Below are positions 50,322-61,568 of a stretch of 64,000 bases of DNA, one piece after another (position 1 is the first letter of the stretch; each line of letters starts with the position of its first letter). This DNA comes from an uncultured Phascolarctobacterium sp. (GTDB taxonomy: Bacteria; Bacillota; Negativicutes; Acidaminococcales; Acidaminococcaceae): positions 1 to 64,000 of the forward strand of contig CANQBR010000001.1 in the NCBI GenBank assembly GCA_947589605.1, given 5' to 3'. The notes beneath the pieces were generated by a model. The model did not search any database and was not told the origin of the DNA. It worked only from the letters and a program-made list of their open reading frames with translations. Both the position numbers and the translations under genes were made by a program.

Positions 50322-51799
50322 AAACTGCCCTCCTTCGCCATTTTTGCTATCTTTGCTACGATGTTGCTGGTGGAATAGCCCTCTTCGAAGGCCATGATCT
50401 CCACCCGACCGGCCCACTCTCTGCCCACTACTTCCTCGGGGCTGTAGTCGCCGCCTTTCACCAAAATGTCGGGGCGGAGAAGTTTGATCAATTCCAGCGG
50501 CGTGTCTTCCTCGAAGATGACTACCGCATCCACACAGGCCAGAGCGCTCAACACCCGAGCCCGGGCCAGATCGGGCACCAAGGGACGGGTGGGCCCCTTC
50601 AGGCGGCGCACGCTGGCATCGCTGTTCAGCCCCACGATGAGATGTTTCCCTAAAGTTTTTGCTTTTTCCAAATAGGTGACATGCCCCGGATGGAGCAGGT
50701 CGAAGCAGCCGTTGGTGAAGACCACGGTCTCGCCGGCTTCTTTCCACGTGCGCACCAACGAAGCTGTTTCTTCGCGGTTAAGGGGACGATAGCCCCGGCC
50801 GGAGCGCCGTGCTTCGCCCAACACATCTGCCAGCAATTCTTCCCGATGCACGGGATAGGTGCCCACTTTGGCCACCACCAGCCCGGAGGCTCTGTTGGCC
50901 AAATAGACCGCCTCTTCCAAAGCCAATTTACCTGCTATTGCTGCGAGCAATGTGGCCGCCACCGTGTCGCCGGCGCCGGATACATCGAAAACTTCCACTG
51001 CCGTGGCCGGTGCATGGATCACTTCCCGCCGGTTCACCAAAGTCATGCCCTTTTCGCTGCGGGTGACCACCACGTTTTCTATAGCGAAGCGAGCCTGAGC
51101 CTGCCGGGCTGCCGCCACCACGGGCTCGTCCTCGTTGGTGAGGCTGCGGCCCGCCGCTTCGCCCATTTCTTTTACATTGGGAGTGATGAAACTGCAGCCT
51201 GCATATTTTTGCCAGTTGGGCCCCTTGGGATCCACCAGCACCGGGATGCCGGCGGCGCGGGAGCTGGCGATGGCCCAGGCGGTGAACTCATCGCTGCACA
51301 GGCCCTTGGCATAGTCGGAGATGATGAGGCCTTCCAGCCCTTGCTTCAACAGCCCTTCGAACCAAGAGCGCAGAGCGGCCGTTTCTTCTTCGTTAAGGTC
51401 GCCGGTCTCTTCGAAGTCCAGCCGCAGCATCTGCTGCTGGCCACCCAGCACCCGCAACTTGGTGATGGTCCTTCGCCGGGGGCTTTTCACCAAACCGCTG
51501 TGATCGATGCCCGCTTCATCCAGAAGTTTTTCCAAAGGAGCCTGATTTTCATCGGCGCCGATGACGCCGCCAATATACACTTTACAATCTAAGCCCGCCA
51601 AATTGGCCGCCACGTTAGCGGCCCCGCCCAGCACCGACTTCATTGCCTTCACTCTGGTCACCGGCACCGGGGCCTCCGGCGAGATCCGTTTCACTTCTCC
51701 GTAAAAATAGCTATCCAACATCACATCGCCCAAAACGGCGATACGCAACTTTTGGATGCCCTCGGTCAAAAAAGACCTGATCGAGCCTTCTCCCATCAT
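50318..51799 (-). CDS. hldE: Bifunctional heptose-7-phosphate kinase / heptose-1-phosphate adenylyltransferase
   Basis: [28 protein letters not shown]...[13 protein letters not shown] plus C-terminal [26 protein letters not shown]; start at about 51799. Confidence 0.95.
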   Translation of the reverse strand: MMGEGSIRSFLTEGIQKLRIAVLGDVMLDSYFYGEVKRISPEAPVPVTRVKAMKSVLGGAANVAANLAGLDCKVYIGGVIGADENQAPLEKLLDEAGIDHSGLVKSPRRRTITKLRVLGGQQQMLRLDFEETGDLNEEETAALRSWFEGLLKQGLEGLIISDYAKGLCSDEFTAWAIASSRAAGIPVLVDPKGPNWQKYAGCSFITPNVKEMGEAAGRSLTNEDEPVVAAARQAQARFAIENVVVTRSEKGMTLVNRREVIHAPATAVEVFDVSGAGDTVAATLLAAIAGKLALEEAVYLANRASGLVVAKVGTYPVHREELLADVLGEARRSGRGYRPLNREETASLVRTWKEAGETVVFTNGCFDLLHPGHVTYLEKAKTLGKHLIVGLNSDASVRRLKGPTRPLVPDLARARVLSALACVDAVVIFEEDTPLELIKLLRPDILVKGGDYSPEEVVGREWAGRVEIMAFEEGYSTSNIVAKIAKMAKEGSL

Positions 51800-52371
51800 G
51801 CACCTTCGACCAATTCGCAAATGATGTGGCCCATGAGGATGTGGACCTCTTGAGCTCTGGCCGTCACTTTCACCGGCACCGCCAAACAAACATCGCACAG
51901 CTCGGCCAAACGGCCCCCGCCTGCTGCGGTGAAGCCTACGGTATAGAGCCCTCTCTCTTTGGCCAGCTCTACTGCTTTTAAAACATCGGGGCTGTTGCCG
52001 CTGGTGGAGAGGCCCAGCAATACATCGCCCGCTTGCCCCAGTGCTTCCACTTGACGAACGAAAACTTTTTCGAAACCGTAGTCGTTGCCGATGGCTGTCA
52101 AGATGGAAGTGTCCACCGTCAAAGCGACGGCCGGCAGGGCCGCTCTTTCTTTTTGAAAACGGCCCACCAATTCGGCGGCCAAATGCTGACAATCAGCGGC
52201 GCTGCCGCCGTTGCCGCACAGCAACACCTTGTGCCCCGCCGCCAACGCATCGCGGATCTTGGCGGCCACCGCCGCCAAACGAGCCGGCAGCTCTCCTTGG
52301 GTCACCGCTTCGACCAACGCGATGTGTTCTGCCATTCTTTTTTTGATAACGTCCAGAGCCTGCATCTTCAT
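51796..52371 (-). CDS. gmhA: Phosphoheptose isomerase
   Basis: [57 protein letters not shown]. Confidence 0.96.
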   Translation of the reverse strand: MKMQALDVIKKRMAEHIALVEAVTQGELPARLAAVAAKIRDALAAGHKVLLCGNGGSAADCQHLAAELVGRFQKERAALPAVALTVDTSILTAIGNDYGFEKVFVRQVEALGQAGDVLLGLSTSGNSPDVLKAVELAKERGLYTVGFTAAGGGRLAELCDVCLAVPVKVTARAQEVHILMGHIICELVEGA

Positions 52372-52380
52372 TCTCCCTTC

Positions 52381-54054
52381 TCACCAATAGAAGTAATATT
52401 TCACCTTAAAGGATCCCTTATCTTCCCCGTCTTTTAAGTAATGCTCCCTTTCGTAGCGGAATTCCAAAGCCCAGCAGCAGAAGCGATGCAGCCACTGAAA
52501 GTCCGTCTCGTATTGGCTGTGCTCTTCCAGATCGTAGCGGTTGATGACGGAGAAGCTGTTGCGGTCGTCCATAACGTAGTTGAGACCGGTGCGCAGCTCC
52601 TTGCCCATATCCGGCTGACCGATATCGAAGAGGGCGCTGGTGCGGGTCTCTCTGTAATAACCGGCCCAAGCGGTTATCTTAGGAGTCACCCGCTGGCTCA
52701 AAGTGTAGTACTGCAAGTCAGACTTCACCGTGTCGCCGGTGCGGCTCTCGTGGACGAACTTGCGGCCCACAGCCAAATTCAGCCGGGTATTTTTGGAATT
52801 GAAAAGATAAATGGGATCCCACCGCAGGAAGAAGGCATACTCTGTGTGCCAGCTTTGATAATTTCTGTCGAGGCGGCTCCACCGGCCCCGGTGCCAGTAG
52901 CCGTCGTAAGAGAGCGGAAAACCGTCGATGAGGTGATGGTTTTTGTATTTGGCTCTCAGCTCGTATTCTTTTTTGTACCAAATGTCGTCATCCAGTTCCC
53001 ATCCGTCGAAAAATTCTACGCTGAAATTTTTTTCGTCGTGAGTGAAACTGTATTGCGGCTTGTATTTTGTTCTGGAGAATTGAGTAAGGTTTAATTCCAG
53101 CAGATCCTTGGGGCTGAAAAATTTGCTGTATTCCAAGCTGGCATAAAAGCCGTTGGTGTGCCCGTCCCAACCGAAGCGGGGCATGATCTTCTCGGTCTTA
53201 TCGGAATTGAAGTCGTTTACCCACAGATTCCGAGAATAAATGTGGCGGCCTTTGAAGTAGACCTTCACGTCTCGGGCGATGATCTTATCCCGGGGGATGA
53301 TCTCGAAAGTTTTGGCCTCGATCGACATGCAAGGCCTTTCTTTTATCGCCGGGCAACGGGTCATGGTGCCGCCTTGGTCGGCCACCATTTTCCCGTCGGC
53401 GATCACCGCCCGGGGCGCCGTGAACCTGTCTTTCTGGGAGCGGCCCTTGATCTGCTCCAATTGTCCTGTGCCGCTGTTGATATTGTAATAGCCCCAGGCT
53501 CCGCTGGAGCGCATGCCCTCTTCTTCGACGACGGCGCCGGTACGCAGCCACACGTCGCCGGTCTTCAAATTTCCTTCGGCGTAATCTGTCTTCAAAACTT
53601 CCTTGCCCTGAGTGATCACCACGTGACCGCTGGCGTGAAAGTCGCCGCTCTCATTGTCATACTCCGCATGATCGGCGGTCATATGCACCGGCTTAGAGGC
53701 CTCTTGCCTGCTCTCTTCGTCTTTTAAACGTTTGCGCCGCTCCTTGGCGCTTTCTTCCGGCGCATCTTTGCTTTCTTGCTCCGCCTCGTCCTTTTTCGTT
53801 TCAACGCGATGCTCGGCCTGTTTGTTCTGCAACTCCTCGATCTCTCGCCGGGCCTGCCGAGTGCGGCGGCTCACTTCCTGCTCTTCTTCTTCATCGAAGC
53901 GAGGCACTTCGTATTTGCTGTCATCGGCCAGATCGAAATAAGCGGCGGCCCTGGCAGCCTGTGTCGGCCCCGCGATAAAGAAAAGGGCGCCGAGGCAAAG
54001 ACCGCCCACCTTCCGAAAAAGTCCCGACTTTTTTCTGCCGTCTTCTGCCATCAT
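52381..54054 (-). CDS. Short LptD-like LPS assembly protein (OstA domain plus beta-barrel)
   Basis: KPVHMTADHAEYDNESGDFHASGHVVITQGKEVLKTDYAEGNLKTGDVWLRTGAV (OstA-like), aromatic-rich beta-strand C-terminus ending in FKVKYYFYW; located in the LPS cluster. Confidence 0.8.
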   Translation of the reverse strand: MMAEDGRKKSGLFRKVGGLCLGALFFIAGPTQAARAAAYFDLADDSKYEVPRFDEEEEQEVSRRTRQARREIEELQNKQAEHRVETKKDEAEQESKDAPEESAKERRKRLKDEESRQEASKPVHMTADHAEYDNESGDFHASGHVVITQGKEVLKTDYAEGNLKTGDVWLRTGAVVEEEGMRSSGAWGYYNINSGTGQLEQIKGRSQKDRFTAPRAVIADGKMVADQGGTMTRCPAIKERPCMSIEAKTFEIIPRDKIIARDVKVYFKGRHIYSRNLWVNDFNSDKTEKIMPRFGWDGHTNGFYASLEYSKFFSPKDLLELNLTQFSRTKYKPQYSFTHDEKNFSVEFFDGWELDDDIWYKKEYELRAKYKNHHLIDGFPLSYDGYWHRGRWSRLDRNYQSWHTEYAFFLRWDPIYLFNSKNTRLNLAVGRKFVHESRTGDTVKSDLQYYTLSQRVTPKITAWAGYYRETRTSALFDIGQPDMGKELRTGLNYVMDDRNSFSVINRYDLEEHSQYETDFQWLHRFCCWALEFRYEREHYLKDGEDKGSFKVKYYFYW

Positions 54055-54261
54055 TCACCCTTCTCCTTAACACGCCGTGTGAACTCGGTCACCTCAGCGC
54101 ACAATAATCCACGATAATCTTCGTACATTGTACCATAAGAGCCGCCTCTTTGTCACCTCTTTCCCTTTGTCTCACGTCTTTTTGCAAAAGAAAACGCCCT
54201 GCCTGCGGCGGCTCTCGCGAGTCCGTTTCAGACAAGGCGTAAAATTTTAAATTTTTATCTC

Positions 54262-55218
54262 TCAGCTTGCGCTCTCTACTTCACACACCACTCCCTGCAG
54301 CTCGGTGTCGGCGGAAGTTTGCACGAAGGTGGAATCGCCTACATTGATGATGGCAGGCGCCCCTTTCACGAAGGCACCGCCCACGGCGCCGATGGGCCCC
54401 AAGATGATCATGCCGCCGATAGCAGCGCCGGCAGCGCCGGCGATGCTCTTAGCCTGTTGCTTGGCCAAGTCGCCCAAAGTGACGGGGATATCGCTGCCGT
54501 CGATGGCTTCGATGTGGCTGAACTCGATATCTACGCGGCCGTCTTTACCGAAGATACCGGGCTGCACAACTTTTTTAACGGTGCCCCAGCCGTTGGCTCC
54601 CTTGGGGATCACCAACACTTCGTTGGCGTAATAATTGTCGGCGGCCTTGAACTTCACCGTATCGCCGACTCTGTTTTGCCGAGTGGAGAGCCCTTCGGTA
54701 AATTCTATCTTCAACACCGTGTTGACGGGCAGCGTCACCTTTTGCACCGGCACCACCGCATTTTCGTAAGACGCCAATTTCAGCAGCTCGTCCAAACGGG
54801 CGCTGAGAGCTCCGGTCTTCGTGGTGCCCTCCACCAGCCGCTCCAATTCTTCCACTCTGCTCTTGGCCGAGCCGCTGCCCTGAGTGTTGCTCAGCCGCCA
54901 CTCCACCACATTCAGCCGGGTACTGAAGCTGGCCTCGCTCTGCTCTGCTCCGCCCGCAAGATAATCGTGAAGATGATCTATCCTGTCGAGGATGGCGTTG
55001 CCGGTGGCTGCGCCGTATACATCATCCTCCAAGCTGTCTATGCGCTGCAGCAAAGAGCCGCTCTGCTCCGTGCCGTAAAGCTGTTTTTCCATGACGGCGA
55101 TCTTCTCGGCGGCAGGAAGGTCTGCGCCCGCAGCCCAGACCGGAGCGGCCGTATTGAGAGAAAAAAGTACTGCCAAAGCCAAGCCGGCTATTTTTTTGTG
55201 CATGTCAACAACCTCCAC
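54262..55218 (-). CDS. Secreted repeat protein, about five ~21-aa repeats plus a glycine-zipper-like segment
   Basis: Signal peptide; VMEKQLYGTEQSGSLLQRIDS / LEDDVYGAATGNAILDRIDH / LHDYLAGG... / VEWRLSNTQGSGSAKSRVEE / LERLVEGTTKTGALSARLDE; AGAAGAAIGGMIILGPIGAVGGAF. Confidence 0.7.
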   Translation of the reverse strand: MEVVDMHKKIAGLALAVLFSLNTAAPVWAAGADLPAAEKIAVMEKQLYGTEQSGSLLQRIDSLEDDVYGAATGNAILDRIDHLHDYLAGGAEQSEASFSTRLNVVEWRLSNTQGSGSAKSRVEELERLVEGTTKTGALSARLDELLKLASYENAVVPVQKVTLPVNTVLKIEFTEGLSTRQNRVGDTVKFKAADNYYANEVLVIPKGANGWGTVKKVVQPGIFGKDGRVDIEFSHIEAIDGSDIPVTLGDLAKQQAKSIAGAAGAAIGGMIILGPIGAVGGAFVKGAPAIINVGDSTFVQTSADTELQGVVCEVESAS

Positions 55219-55437
55219 TCTCTCACGCCCGGCCTGCGCCGGGAATTTTTTCGAACGAGAACATTTTTTTCATTATACCACAAGATATCGTGAAAAGGTA
55301 GACTGCCCTCGCCTAAATATATTGCTCGAAAGAGCTTCTCCGGCTTCCTTGCGGCACGAGAGAAAATTTTTGCACCCTTCGTTTCATAGGTCAGCTCGTT
55401 TCGTTTCACTAAAAAAATTTTTGCGAGCGCTTTTAGA

Positions 55438-56730
55438 TCAACGCCGGGCCGCTTTCTTAAAAGCTTCGGCTGCGGCGGCGATGGTTTTTTCGATGTCCTC
55501 CGGGCTGTGAGCCAAAGAAAGAAAGTTGGTCTCGAATTGGGAAGGCGGCAGATAGATCCCCTGCTCCAACATGGCGTGGAAGTAGATGCCGAAGGCACGA
55601 AGATCGCAGGCGGCGGCAGTAGCATAATCTTTCACCGATCCTGCGCTGAAAAAAACAGTGAACATACTGCCCAAACGATGCACTTGCACCGGCACTCCCG
55701 CCTGCTTGGCAGCTTTGGCCAAGCCGCCGCAGAGGATGGCCGTCTTCGATTCCAATTCTTCGCACACTTTGTGCTCTTCCATATAACAAAGAGCAGCTAA
55801 GCCGGCAGCCATGGCCAGCGGGTTGCCGCTCAAAGTGCCGGCCTGATACATGGGCCCGGCCGGCGACACCAGTTCCATGATCTTCCTTTTGCCTCCGTAG
55901 GCAGCCACCGGCAGGCCGCCGCCTATCACTTTACCTAAACAAGTGATGTCCGGGTCTATATCGTAGAGGCTCTGGGAGCCGCCCTGACTGCTGCGAAAAC
56001 CGCTCATCACTTCATCGCAGATCAAAAGAGCCCCATGCTCCTCGGTCAGTTCTCTCACAGCTTCCAGATAACCGTCCTCCGGTAGCACCAACCCCATATT
56101 GCCGGGGGTGGGTTCCAAGATTACGGCGGCGATATCTCGGCCGCGGGCGGCGAAGAGAGCCTTTAAAGCAGACAGATCGTTAAAGGGAAGCGTGAGGGTA
56201 GTGGCGGCCACAGCTTGCGGCACCCCGGGAGAATCGGGCACGCCCATGGTGGCGGCGCCGCTGCCTGCTTTCACCAGCAGACTGTCGTGATGGCCGTGAT
56301 AACAGCCGATGAATTTGACGATGCAGTCTCGGCCGGTGTAGGCCCGAGCCAAACGCAGGGCGCTCATAGTTGCTTCGGTGCCGCTGTTCACCATCCGCAC
56401 CATCTCCATAGAAGGCACCAGACGGCACACCAGCCGAGCCAATTCTGTTTCTGCCAAAGTGGGAGCTCCGTAGGAAGTTCCCCGCTCTGCCGCTTCCTTG
56501 ACAGCGGCGGTGACGCAGTCTGCCCTGTGGCCCAAAAGCAGGGGGCCGTAGCTCATCACATAATCGATGTATTCGTTGCCGTCGATGTCGTAGATCTTGC
56601 TGCCGCGACCGCCGGCGATGAAGGGAGGCGTGCCTCCCACTCCTCTGAAGGAACGCACCGGGCTGTTCACTCCGCCCGGTATATATTTTTTGGCCTCGGC
56701 AAAAGCTGCGGCCGATTTAGTGAGTTCCAT
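55438..56730 (-). CDS. hemL: Glutamate-1-semialdehyde 2,1-aminomutase
   Basis: [52 protein letters not shown]. Confidence 0.97.
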   Translation of the reverse strand: MELTKSAAAFAEAKKYIPGGVNSPVRSFRGVGGTPPFIAGGRGSKIYDIDGNEYIDYVMSYGPLLLGHRADCVTAAVKEAAERGTSYGAPTLAETELARLVCRLVPSMEMVRMVNSGTEATMSALRLARAYTGRDCIVKFIGCYHGHHDSLLVKAGSGAATMGVPDSPGVPQAVAATTLTLPFNDLSALKALFAARGRDIAAVILEPTPGNMGLVLPEDGYLEAVRELTEEHGALLICDEVMSGFRSSQGGSQSLYDIDPDITCLGKVIGGGLPVAAYGGKRKIMELVSPAGPMYQAGTLSGNPLAMAAGLAALCYMEEHKVCEELESKTAILCGGLAKAAKQAGVPVQVHRLGSMFTVFFSAGSVKDYATAAACDLRAFGIYFHAMLEQGIYLPPSQFETNFLSLAHSPEDIEKTIAAAAEAFKKAARR

Positions 56731-56762
56731 AATCCTACCTCGGAAAATTTTCTCGAATTTTT

Positions 56763-57746
56763 TTACTGCTCCCGCAGCCAGCGGGCCACATCCAAACTGT
56801 GATAGGTGATGATCATCTTGGCCCCGGCCCGTTTGAAAGCCGTCATGATCTCCATCACGATGCGTTTCTCGTCGATCCAGCCTTTTTCAGCGGCTGCCTT
56901 CACCATGGCGTATTCACCGCTCACATTGTAAACGCAAAGAGGCCGGTTGAAAGTTTCACGGTGCCGCCGCACAACATCCAAAAAGGCCAGCGCCGGCTTC
57001 ACCATGACTATATCCGCTCCTTCTTCGATATCCAGAGCCGTTTCCCGCAGGGCCTCGTCGCTGTTGGCCGGGTCCATTTGGTAGCCTTTTCTGTCGCCGG
57101 CGGCGGGAGCAGAATCGGCGGCGGCCCGGAAGGGACCGTAAAAAGCGGAAGCATATTTGGCGCTGTAAGCCATGATCGCCACGTGAGGATACCCGTTCTC
57201 ATCCAAACAAGATCTGATAGCCTGAACATAGCCGTCCATCATGTTGGAGGGAGCGACGATGTCCGCCCCGGCCCGGGCATGAGAAAGAGCTACCTTGGCC
57301 ATGAGGGGCAGGGTGGCGTCGTTGTTCACCGTGCAATTTTCCAACACGCCGCAGTGGCCGTGCTCCGTATATTCGCACAGACACACATCGGTGATGATCA
57401 CCAACTCCGGGTACTGTTGTTTGATCAGGCGGCAGGCCTGCTGCACCGGTTCGTTATCGTCCCAGCCGGAACTGCCCACCGCATCTTTGTAAGAAGGCAG
57501 ACCGAAGAGCAGCACCGCCGGTATGCCCAGCTCTGCCGCCTCCGCCACCGGCTCCAACACTCGGTCTACCGACCAATGATAGTTGCCGGGCAGAGAAGAG
57601 ATCTCGTTTTTGATATTGCTGCCGGGCACCACGAAAAGAGGGTAGATAAGATCTTTTACCGACAGACTCGTCTCTCTGATCATCGCCCGCAGATTTTCTC
57701 CGGCCCGGGTACGCCGAGGCCGATAGATGGGAAAGCCCATGTTCAT
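56763..57746 (-). CDS. hemB: Delta-aminolevulinic acid dehydratase
   Basis: [60 protein letters not shown]. Confidence 0.97.
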   Translation of the reverse strand: MNMGFPIYRPRRTRAGENLRAMIRETSLSVKDLIYPLFVVPGSNIKNEISSLPGNYHWSVDRVLEPVAEAAELGIPAVLLFGLPSYKDAVGSSGWDDNEPVQQACRLIKQQYPELVIITDVCLCEYTEHGHCGVLENCTVNNDATLPLMAKVALSHARAGADIVAPSNMMDGYVQAIRSCLDENGYPHVAIMAYSAKYASAFYGPFRAAADSAPAAGDRKGYQMDPANSDEALRETALDIEEGADIVMVKPALAFLDVVRRHRETFNRPLCVYNVSGEYAMVKAAAEKGWIDEKRIVMEIMTAFKRAGAKMIITYHSLDVARWLREQ

Positions 57747-59278
57747 ACCTCCTTCGCATTTTGAGCAAGATAGGCGCCGATGGCCTCGATCAAGCCCTCG
57801 ATGGTATAAGTTTCTGCACAGATATCCGCCTGCAGGCCTTCTTCCCGCAAAGCAGCGGCGGTCACAGGGCCGATAGCGGCCAGCACTGCCTTCTTCAACA
57901 GGGAACGCTTCGGCCCCAAAAGCTTTAACAAATTGCGAACGGTAGAAGAACTGGTGAAGGTCACCACCGGCCTCTTCGTCTCTTCGAGAGCGTTCAGCAC
58001 TTCGTCTGCAGCGCTTTCATCCATTACCGTTTCGTAAGCGGGGATAACGTCTATCTCTGCTCCTTGCGCCGCTAAGAGCTGGGGCAAGACATCGCGAGCT
58101 TCTTTCGCCCGCGGCAAGAGGATCTTCGAGCCGGGGCCCACGCAAGGAGCGATGGCTTCGGCCAATCCTTCTGCGCGAAATGAGGGAGGCAGGGCATCGA
58201 CTGCTATGCCATGCTCGTTTAATGCGGCAGCTGTGGCAGTGCCGATGGCACCGATCTTACACGAGGCGAGAGCTCTTGTGTCTTTGCCGGCCAGCTTCAG
58301 CCGCTCGAAAAAATATTTCACGCCGTTGACGCTGGTGAAAAGGAGCCACTCATATTCTTTTAAAGAAGCGATGGCTCGATCTAAGGGGCCGTAGTCTTTG
58401 ACAGGCACGGTCTTAATGGCGGGAGCCTCCACTGCTTTGGCCCCCAGTTCTCTCAGGCGCCTGCTCAAAGTGCCGGCCTGACTTCTGGCCCTGGTCACGA
58501 TGATCGTCTGCCCCCACAGAGGTTTGTTATCGAACCAACGTAACTTTTCTCTCAAGCGCACCACTTCTCCGACGAGGAAGATGGCCGGAGGTTCGATGCC
58601 GTATTTTTTCACCGTTGCCGCAGCCTCGGCCAATATCGTCACCCAGGTCTGCTGCTTGGGGTGTGTGCCCCAGCGGATGATGGCGGCAGGGCAGGTGCCG
58701 GGCCGCCCGTTTTTCATCAATTGTGCGCTGATCTTTTCGATATTTTCTACGCCCATCAAAAAAACGAGGGTGTCTGTCGCCGTAGCCAGTTTCTCCCATT
58801 TGACGGAAGAAGTTTCTTTCGCGGGATCTTCGTGGCCGGTGATCACGGCAAAAGAGGCCGCAACTTTTCTGTGGGTGACTGGTATGCCGGCATAAGCAGC
58901 CACGGCGATGGCAGAACTGATGCCGGGTACGAATTCAAAAGAGATATCTGCTTCAGCCAAAGCGAGAGCTTCTTCGCCGCCCCGGCCGAAGACCAGAGGA
59001 TCGCCGCCTTTTAAGCGGGCCACCTGCAGTCCTTCTTGCGCCAAGGTCACCAACAGTTTGTTGATGTCTTCCTGCCGCATGGTGTGTTGCGAGCTGGCCT
59101 TGCCCACATAAACGAAGCGGGCATCGGGCCGGCAGTGATGCAAGATGCCGGGCTCGGCCAAACGATCGTAGACCACGACGTCTGCCAGTGCCAAACATTC
59201 TTTGGCCCGCAGAGTGAGAAGGCCCGGGTCTCCCGGCCCCGCCCCGATCAAATAAACTTTTCCCTCTGCTTTCTTCAT
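57743..59278 (-). CDS. cobA-hemD: Uroporphyrinogen-III C-methyltransferase / uroporphyrinogen-III synthase fusion
   Basis: VYLIGAGPGDPGLLTLRAKECLALADVVVYDRL, VARLKGGDPLVFGRGGEEAL, then HemD-like ARSQAGTLSRRLRELGAKAVEAPAIKTV. Confidence 0.95.
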   Translation of the reverse strand: MKKAEGKVYLIGAGPGDPGLLTLRAKECLALADVVVYDRLAEPGILHHCRPDARFVYVGKASSQHTMRQEDINKLLVTLAQEGLQVARLKGGDPLVFGRGGEEALALAEADISFEFVPGISSAIAVAAYAGIPVTHRKVAASFAVITGHEDPAKETSSVKWEKLATATDTLVFLMGVENIEKISAQLMKNGRPGTCPAAIIRWGTHPKQQTWVTILAEAAATVKKYGIEPPAIFLVGEVVRLREKLRWFDNKPLWGQTIIVTRARSQAGTLSRRLRELGAKAVEAPAIKTVPVKDYGPLDRAIASLKEYEWLLFTSVNGVKYFFERLKLAGKDTRALASCKIGAIGTATAAALNEHGIAVDALPPSFRAEGLAEAIAPCVGPGSKILLPRAKEARDVLPQLLAAQGAEIDVIPAYETVMDESAADEVLNALEETKRPVVTFTSSSTVRNLLKLLGPKRSLLKKAVLAAIGPVTAAALREEGLQADICAETYTIEGLIEAIGAYLAQNAKEV

Positions 59279-59365
59279 ATATACGCTCCTCTGAACAGTA
59301 TTTACCCGATCGGCATGAGTTTTTTAAAGAGCCGCCTTTTGTGAAAAGCTTTTCTTTGCTCGCTC

Positions 59366-60292
59366 TTAAAAAAGTCCCGCTTCTTGCAAAATATCGCGGC
59401 CGCCGGCATCCAGCATTTCTCCCGCCAATTTTTCGGCCAATTCTTTTCCGCAAAGAGCCGCCCCTTGCGCCTGCCGCCTGATCGATTTGCTGCCGTCCGT
59501 CGAGGCGATCAAAGCGTTGAGCGTCAGTTCTCCGTCGCAGATGACGGCCCGAACGCCTATGGGCACCTGACAGCCTCCTTCTACGACCTCGAGGAAGGCC
59601 CGCTCGGCCGCCGTGGCAAGAGCCGTCTTTTCATCGTGAAGCGCAGCTAAAAGTTCTAAAGTTTCTTTATCGGCTGCGCGACATTCTGCCGCCAAAGCTC
59701 CCTGCCCCACGGCCGGCAGCATGAGGTCATAGGGCAGCAACTCTTTGATCTTTTTTTCGTAGCCTAAACGCTGCAGCCCCGCCGCCGCCAAAATGAGGGC
59801 GTCGAGATGACCGTCGCTCACTTTTTGCAGGCGGGTATCCACGTTGCCCCGCACATCCACCACGTTAAGGTCCGGCCTCAGGGCCAGCAATTGCGCCCGG
59901 CGGCGCAGACTGGAAGTGCCCACTTTTGCTCCGAGAGGAAGGGCCTGCAAGCTGTCGTATTTTTCACTGACCAAAGCGTCTTTTGTCTCTGCTCTTTGAG
60001 TGACGGCCCCTATAATGAGGCCCTCAGGCAACACCGTGGGCAGATCTTTCAAACTGTGGACCGCTATGTCGATGCTGCCGTCCAAAAGCGCCCGCTCCAA
60101 TTCTTTGGTGAAGAGCCCTTTGCCTCCTATCTTGGCCAAAGGAGCGTCCAACACTTTGTCTCCCTTGGTCACGATCTTTACGAGAGCTATCTCCAGTTCC
60201 GGATGAAATTTTTTCAAACGATCCGCCACATGCAGGCTCTGCCACAGAGCCAGCTTGCTTTGTCTAGTCCCAATTTTCAATACGGTCTTCAT
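59366..60292 (-). CDS. hemC: Porphobilinogen deaminase
   Basis: LKIGTRQSKLALWQSLHVADRL, KGLFTKELERALLDGSIDIAVHSLKDLPT, GGCQVPIGVRA. Confidence 0.97.
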   Translation of the reverse strand: MKTVLKIGTRQSKLALWQSLHVADRLKKFHPELEIALVKIVTKGDKVLDAPLAKIGGKGLFTKELERALLDGSIDIAVHSLKDLPTVLPEGLIIGAVTQRAETKDALVSEKYDSLQALPLGAKVGTSSLRRRAQLLALRPDLNVVDVRGNVDTRLQKVSDGHLDALILAAAGLQRLGYEKKIKELLPYDLMLPAVGQGALAAECRAADKETLELLAALHDEKTALATAAERAFLEVVEGGCQVPIGVRAVICDGELTLNALIASTDGSKSIRRQAQGAALCGKELAEKLAGEMLDAGGRDILQEAGLF

Positions 60293-61568
60293 CGCCGAAC
60301 TCCTCGCCCTCCGCTTCCAGCTGGAAAATGCGGCTCAGCCACATTTTATACTCTTCTTCTTCGCCCGTGCCGGCCACAGCGTTGAGGGCCTTCATGGGCT
60401 CCCGCAAAATTTTATGCTCCAGCCGCTTGCTGAACTGCTCGATGAGCCGCCGCTCTTCTTCTGTCAGACCGGGCATTTTGCCGAAAGCTTTTTTCAAAAG
60501 ATGCTGACGGAAAAAGTTCATCTTGTCGTGGAGCCGCACCATCACCGGCCGCACCGTATAATAGCGCAGTCTTTCTTTCAAAGCTGTTATCTCTTCTTCG
60601 ATCAGCTCCTCGGCGGCTGCGGCCTCGCCGGCCCGCAGCTGTCGGTTGTTGTCCACCACGTTTTCCAGATCGTCGATATTGTAAACGGTGACCCCGTCCA
60701 TTTCGTCCAAACGGGGATCGACGTCTCGGGGCACGGCGATGTCGATGAGCACCAGCGGCCGTCCCCGGCGGGCCGGCAACAGCGGTCCCAGCTTTTCTGC
60801 CGTGAGCACGTAATGAGGAGCGCCGGTGGAAGTGATGATGATGTCGGCCTCGGTAGCCTGAGCGAAAAGTTCTCGATAAGGGATGGCCTGCCCGCCGAAT
60901 TTTTGCGCCAGTTCTTTGGCATGATCGAAATTGCGGTTGCTGACGATGATGCTGCGGGCTCCCTTATCGATGAGATGACGGGCGGTGAGCTCGCTGACGG
61001 TGCCGGCTCCCACCACTAAGATGCGGGCCTTGCTGAGATCTCCCAAAATTTTTATGGCCAGATCCACCGCCGCCGAAGAGACCGAAACGCTGTTGTAGGC
61101 AATCTTGGTCTCGGTGCGCACTCGCTTGCCTACGGCGATGGCTCTGTTCAAAAGAGTGTTGAGGATGACGCCGGTATGTCCTCCTTCGCGGGCGGTACGA
61201 TAAGCCCCTTTCAATTGATTGAGGATCTGCCCTTCGCCGATGATGAGAGAATCCAAGCTGGCCGCCACTTTGAAAATGTGGCGCACGCACTGAGTGCCGG
61301 ACAAATTATAAAAGCAGGCCGGATCGAAATCGGGGCCGGCCTGTCTGTGTACGACTTCTTTCAAAAGAGGCAGGGCCGTCTCCGGCTCGTCCAACACCGC
61401 ATAAAATTCGGTGCGGTTGCAGGTGGCCAGCAGCAAAGCCTCGCTGACTCCGTCCAAATTGGAAAGTTCTTCCAGGGCCGCAGGCAGCTGTTCTTTGCCG
61501 AAGCTGAAACGCTCCCGCACTTCTACCGGAGCCGTTTTATGATTGAGACCGATAACGATCAATTTCAT
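60264..61568 (-). CDS. hemA: Glutamyl-tRNA reductase
   Basis: VIGLNHKTAPVEVRERFSF, LLATCNRTEFYAV, GEGQILNQLKGAYRTAREGGHTG. Confidence 0.96.
   Translation of the reverse strand: MKLIVIGLNHKTAPVEVRERFSFGKEQLPAALEELSNLDGVSEALLLATCNRTEFYAVLDEPETALPLLKEVVHRQAGPDFDPACFYNLSGTQCVRHIFKVAASLDSLIIGEGQILNQLKGAYRTAREGGHTGVILNTLLNRAIAVGKRVRTETKIAYNSVSVSSAAVDLAIKILGDLSKARILVVGAGTVSELTARHLIDKGARSIIVSNRNFDHAKELAQKFGGQAIPYRELFAQATEADIIITSTGAPHYVLTAEKLGPLLPARRGRPLVLIDIAVPRDVDPRLDEMDGVTVYNIDDLENVVDNNRQLRAGEAAAAEELIEEEITALKERLRYYTVRPVMVRLHDKMNFFRQHLLKKAFGKMPGLTEEERRLIEQFSKRLEHKILREPMKALNAVAGTGEEEEYKMWLSRIFQLEAEGEEFGDEDRIENWD

Noticed and set aside
50322-50747. N-terminal extension of the hldD ORF
   Set aside because: Overlaps hldE in another frame and has no domain; HldD starts naturally at [14 protein letters not shown] (50321).
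51800-52192. N-terminal extension of the hldE ORF
   Set aside because: Out-of-frame read of gmhA (Arg/Ser-rich); HldE starts at MMGEGSIR.
57743-59278. CobA-HemD fusion as novel
   Set aside because: This fusion is common in Firmicute tetrapyrrole clusters.
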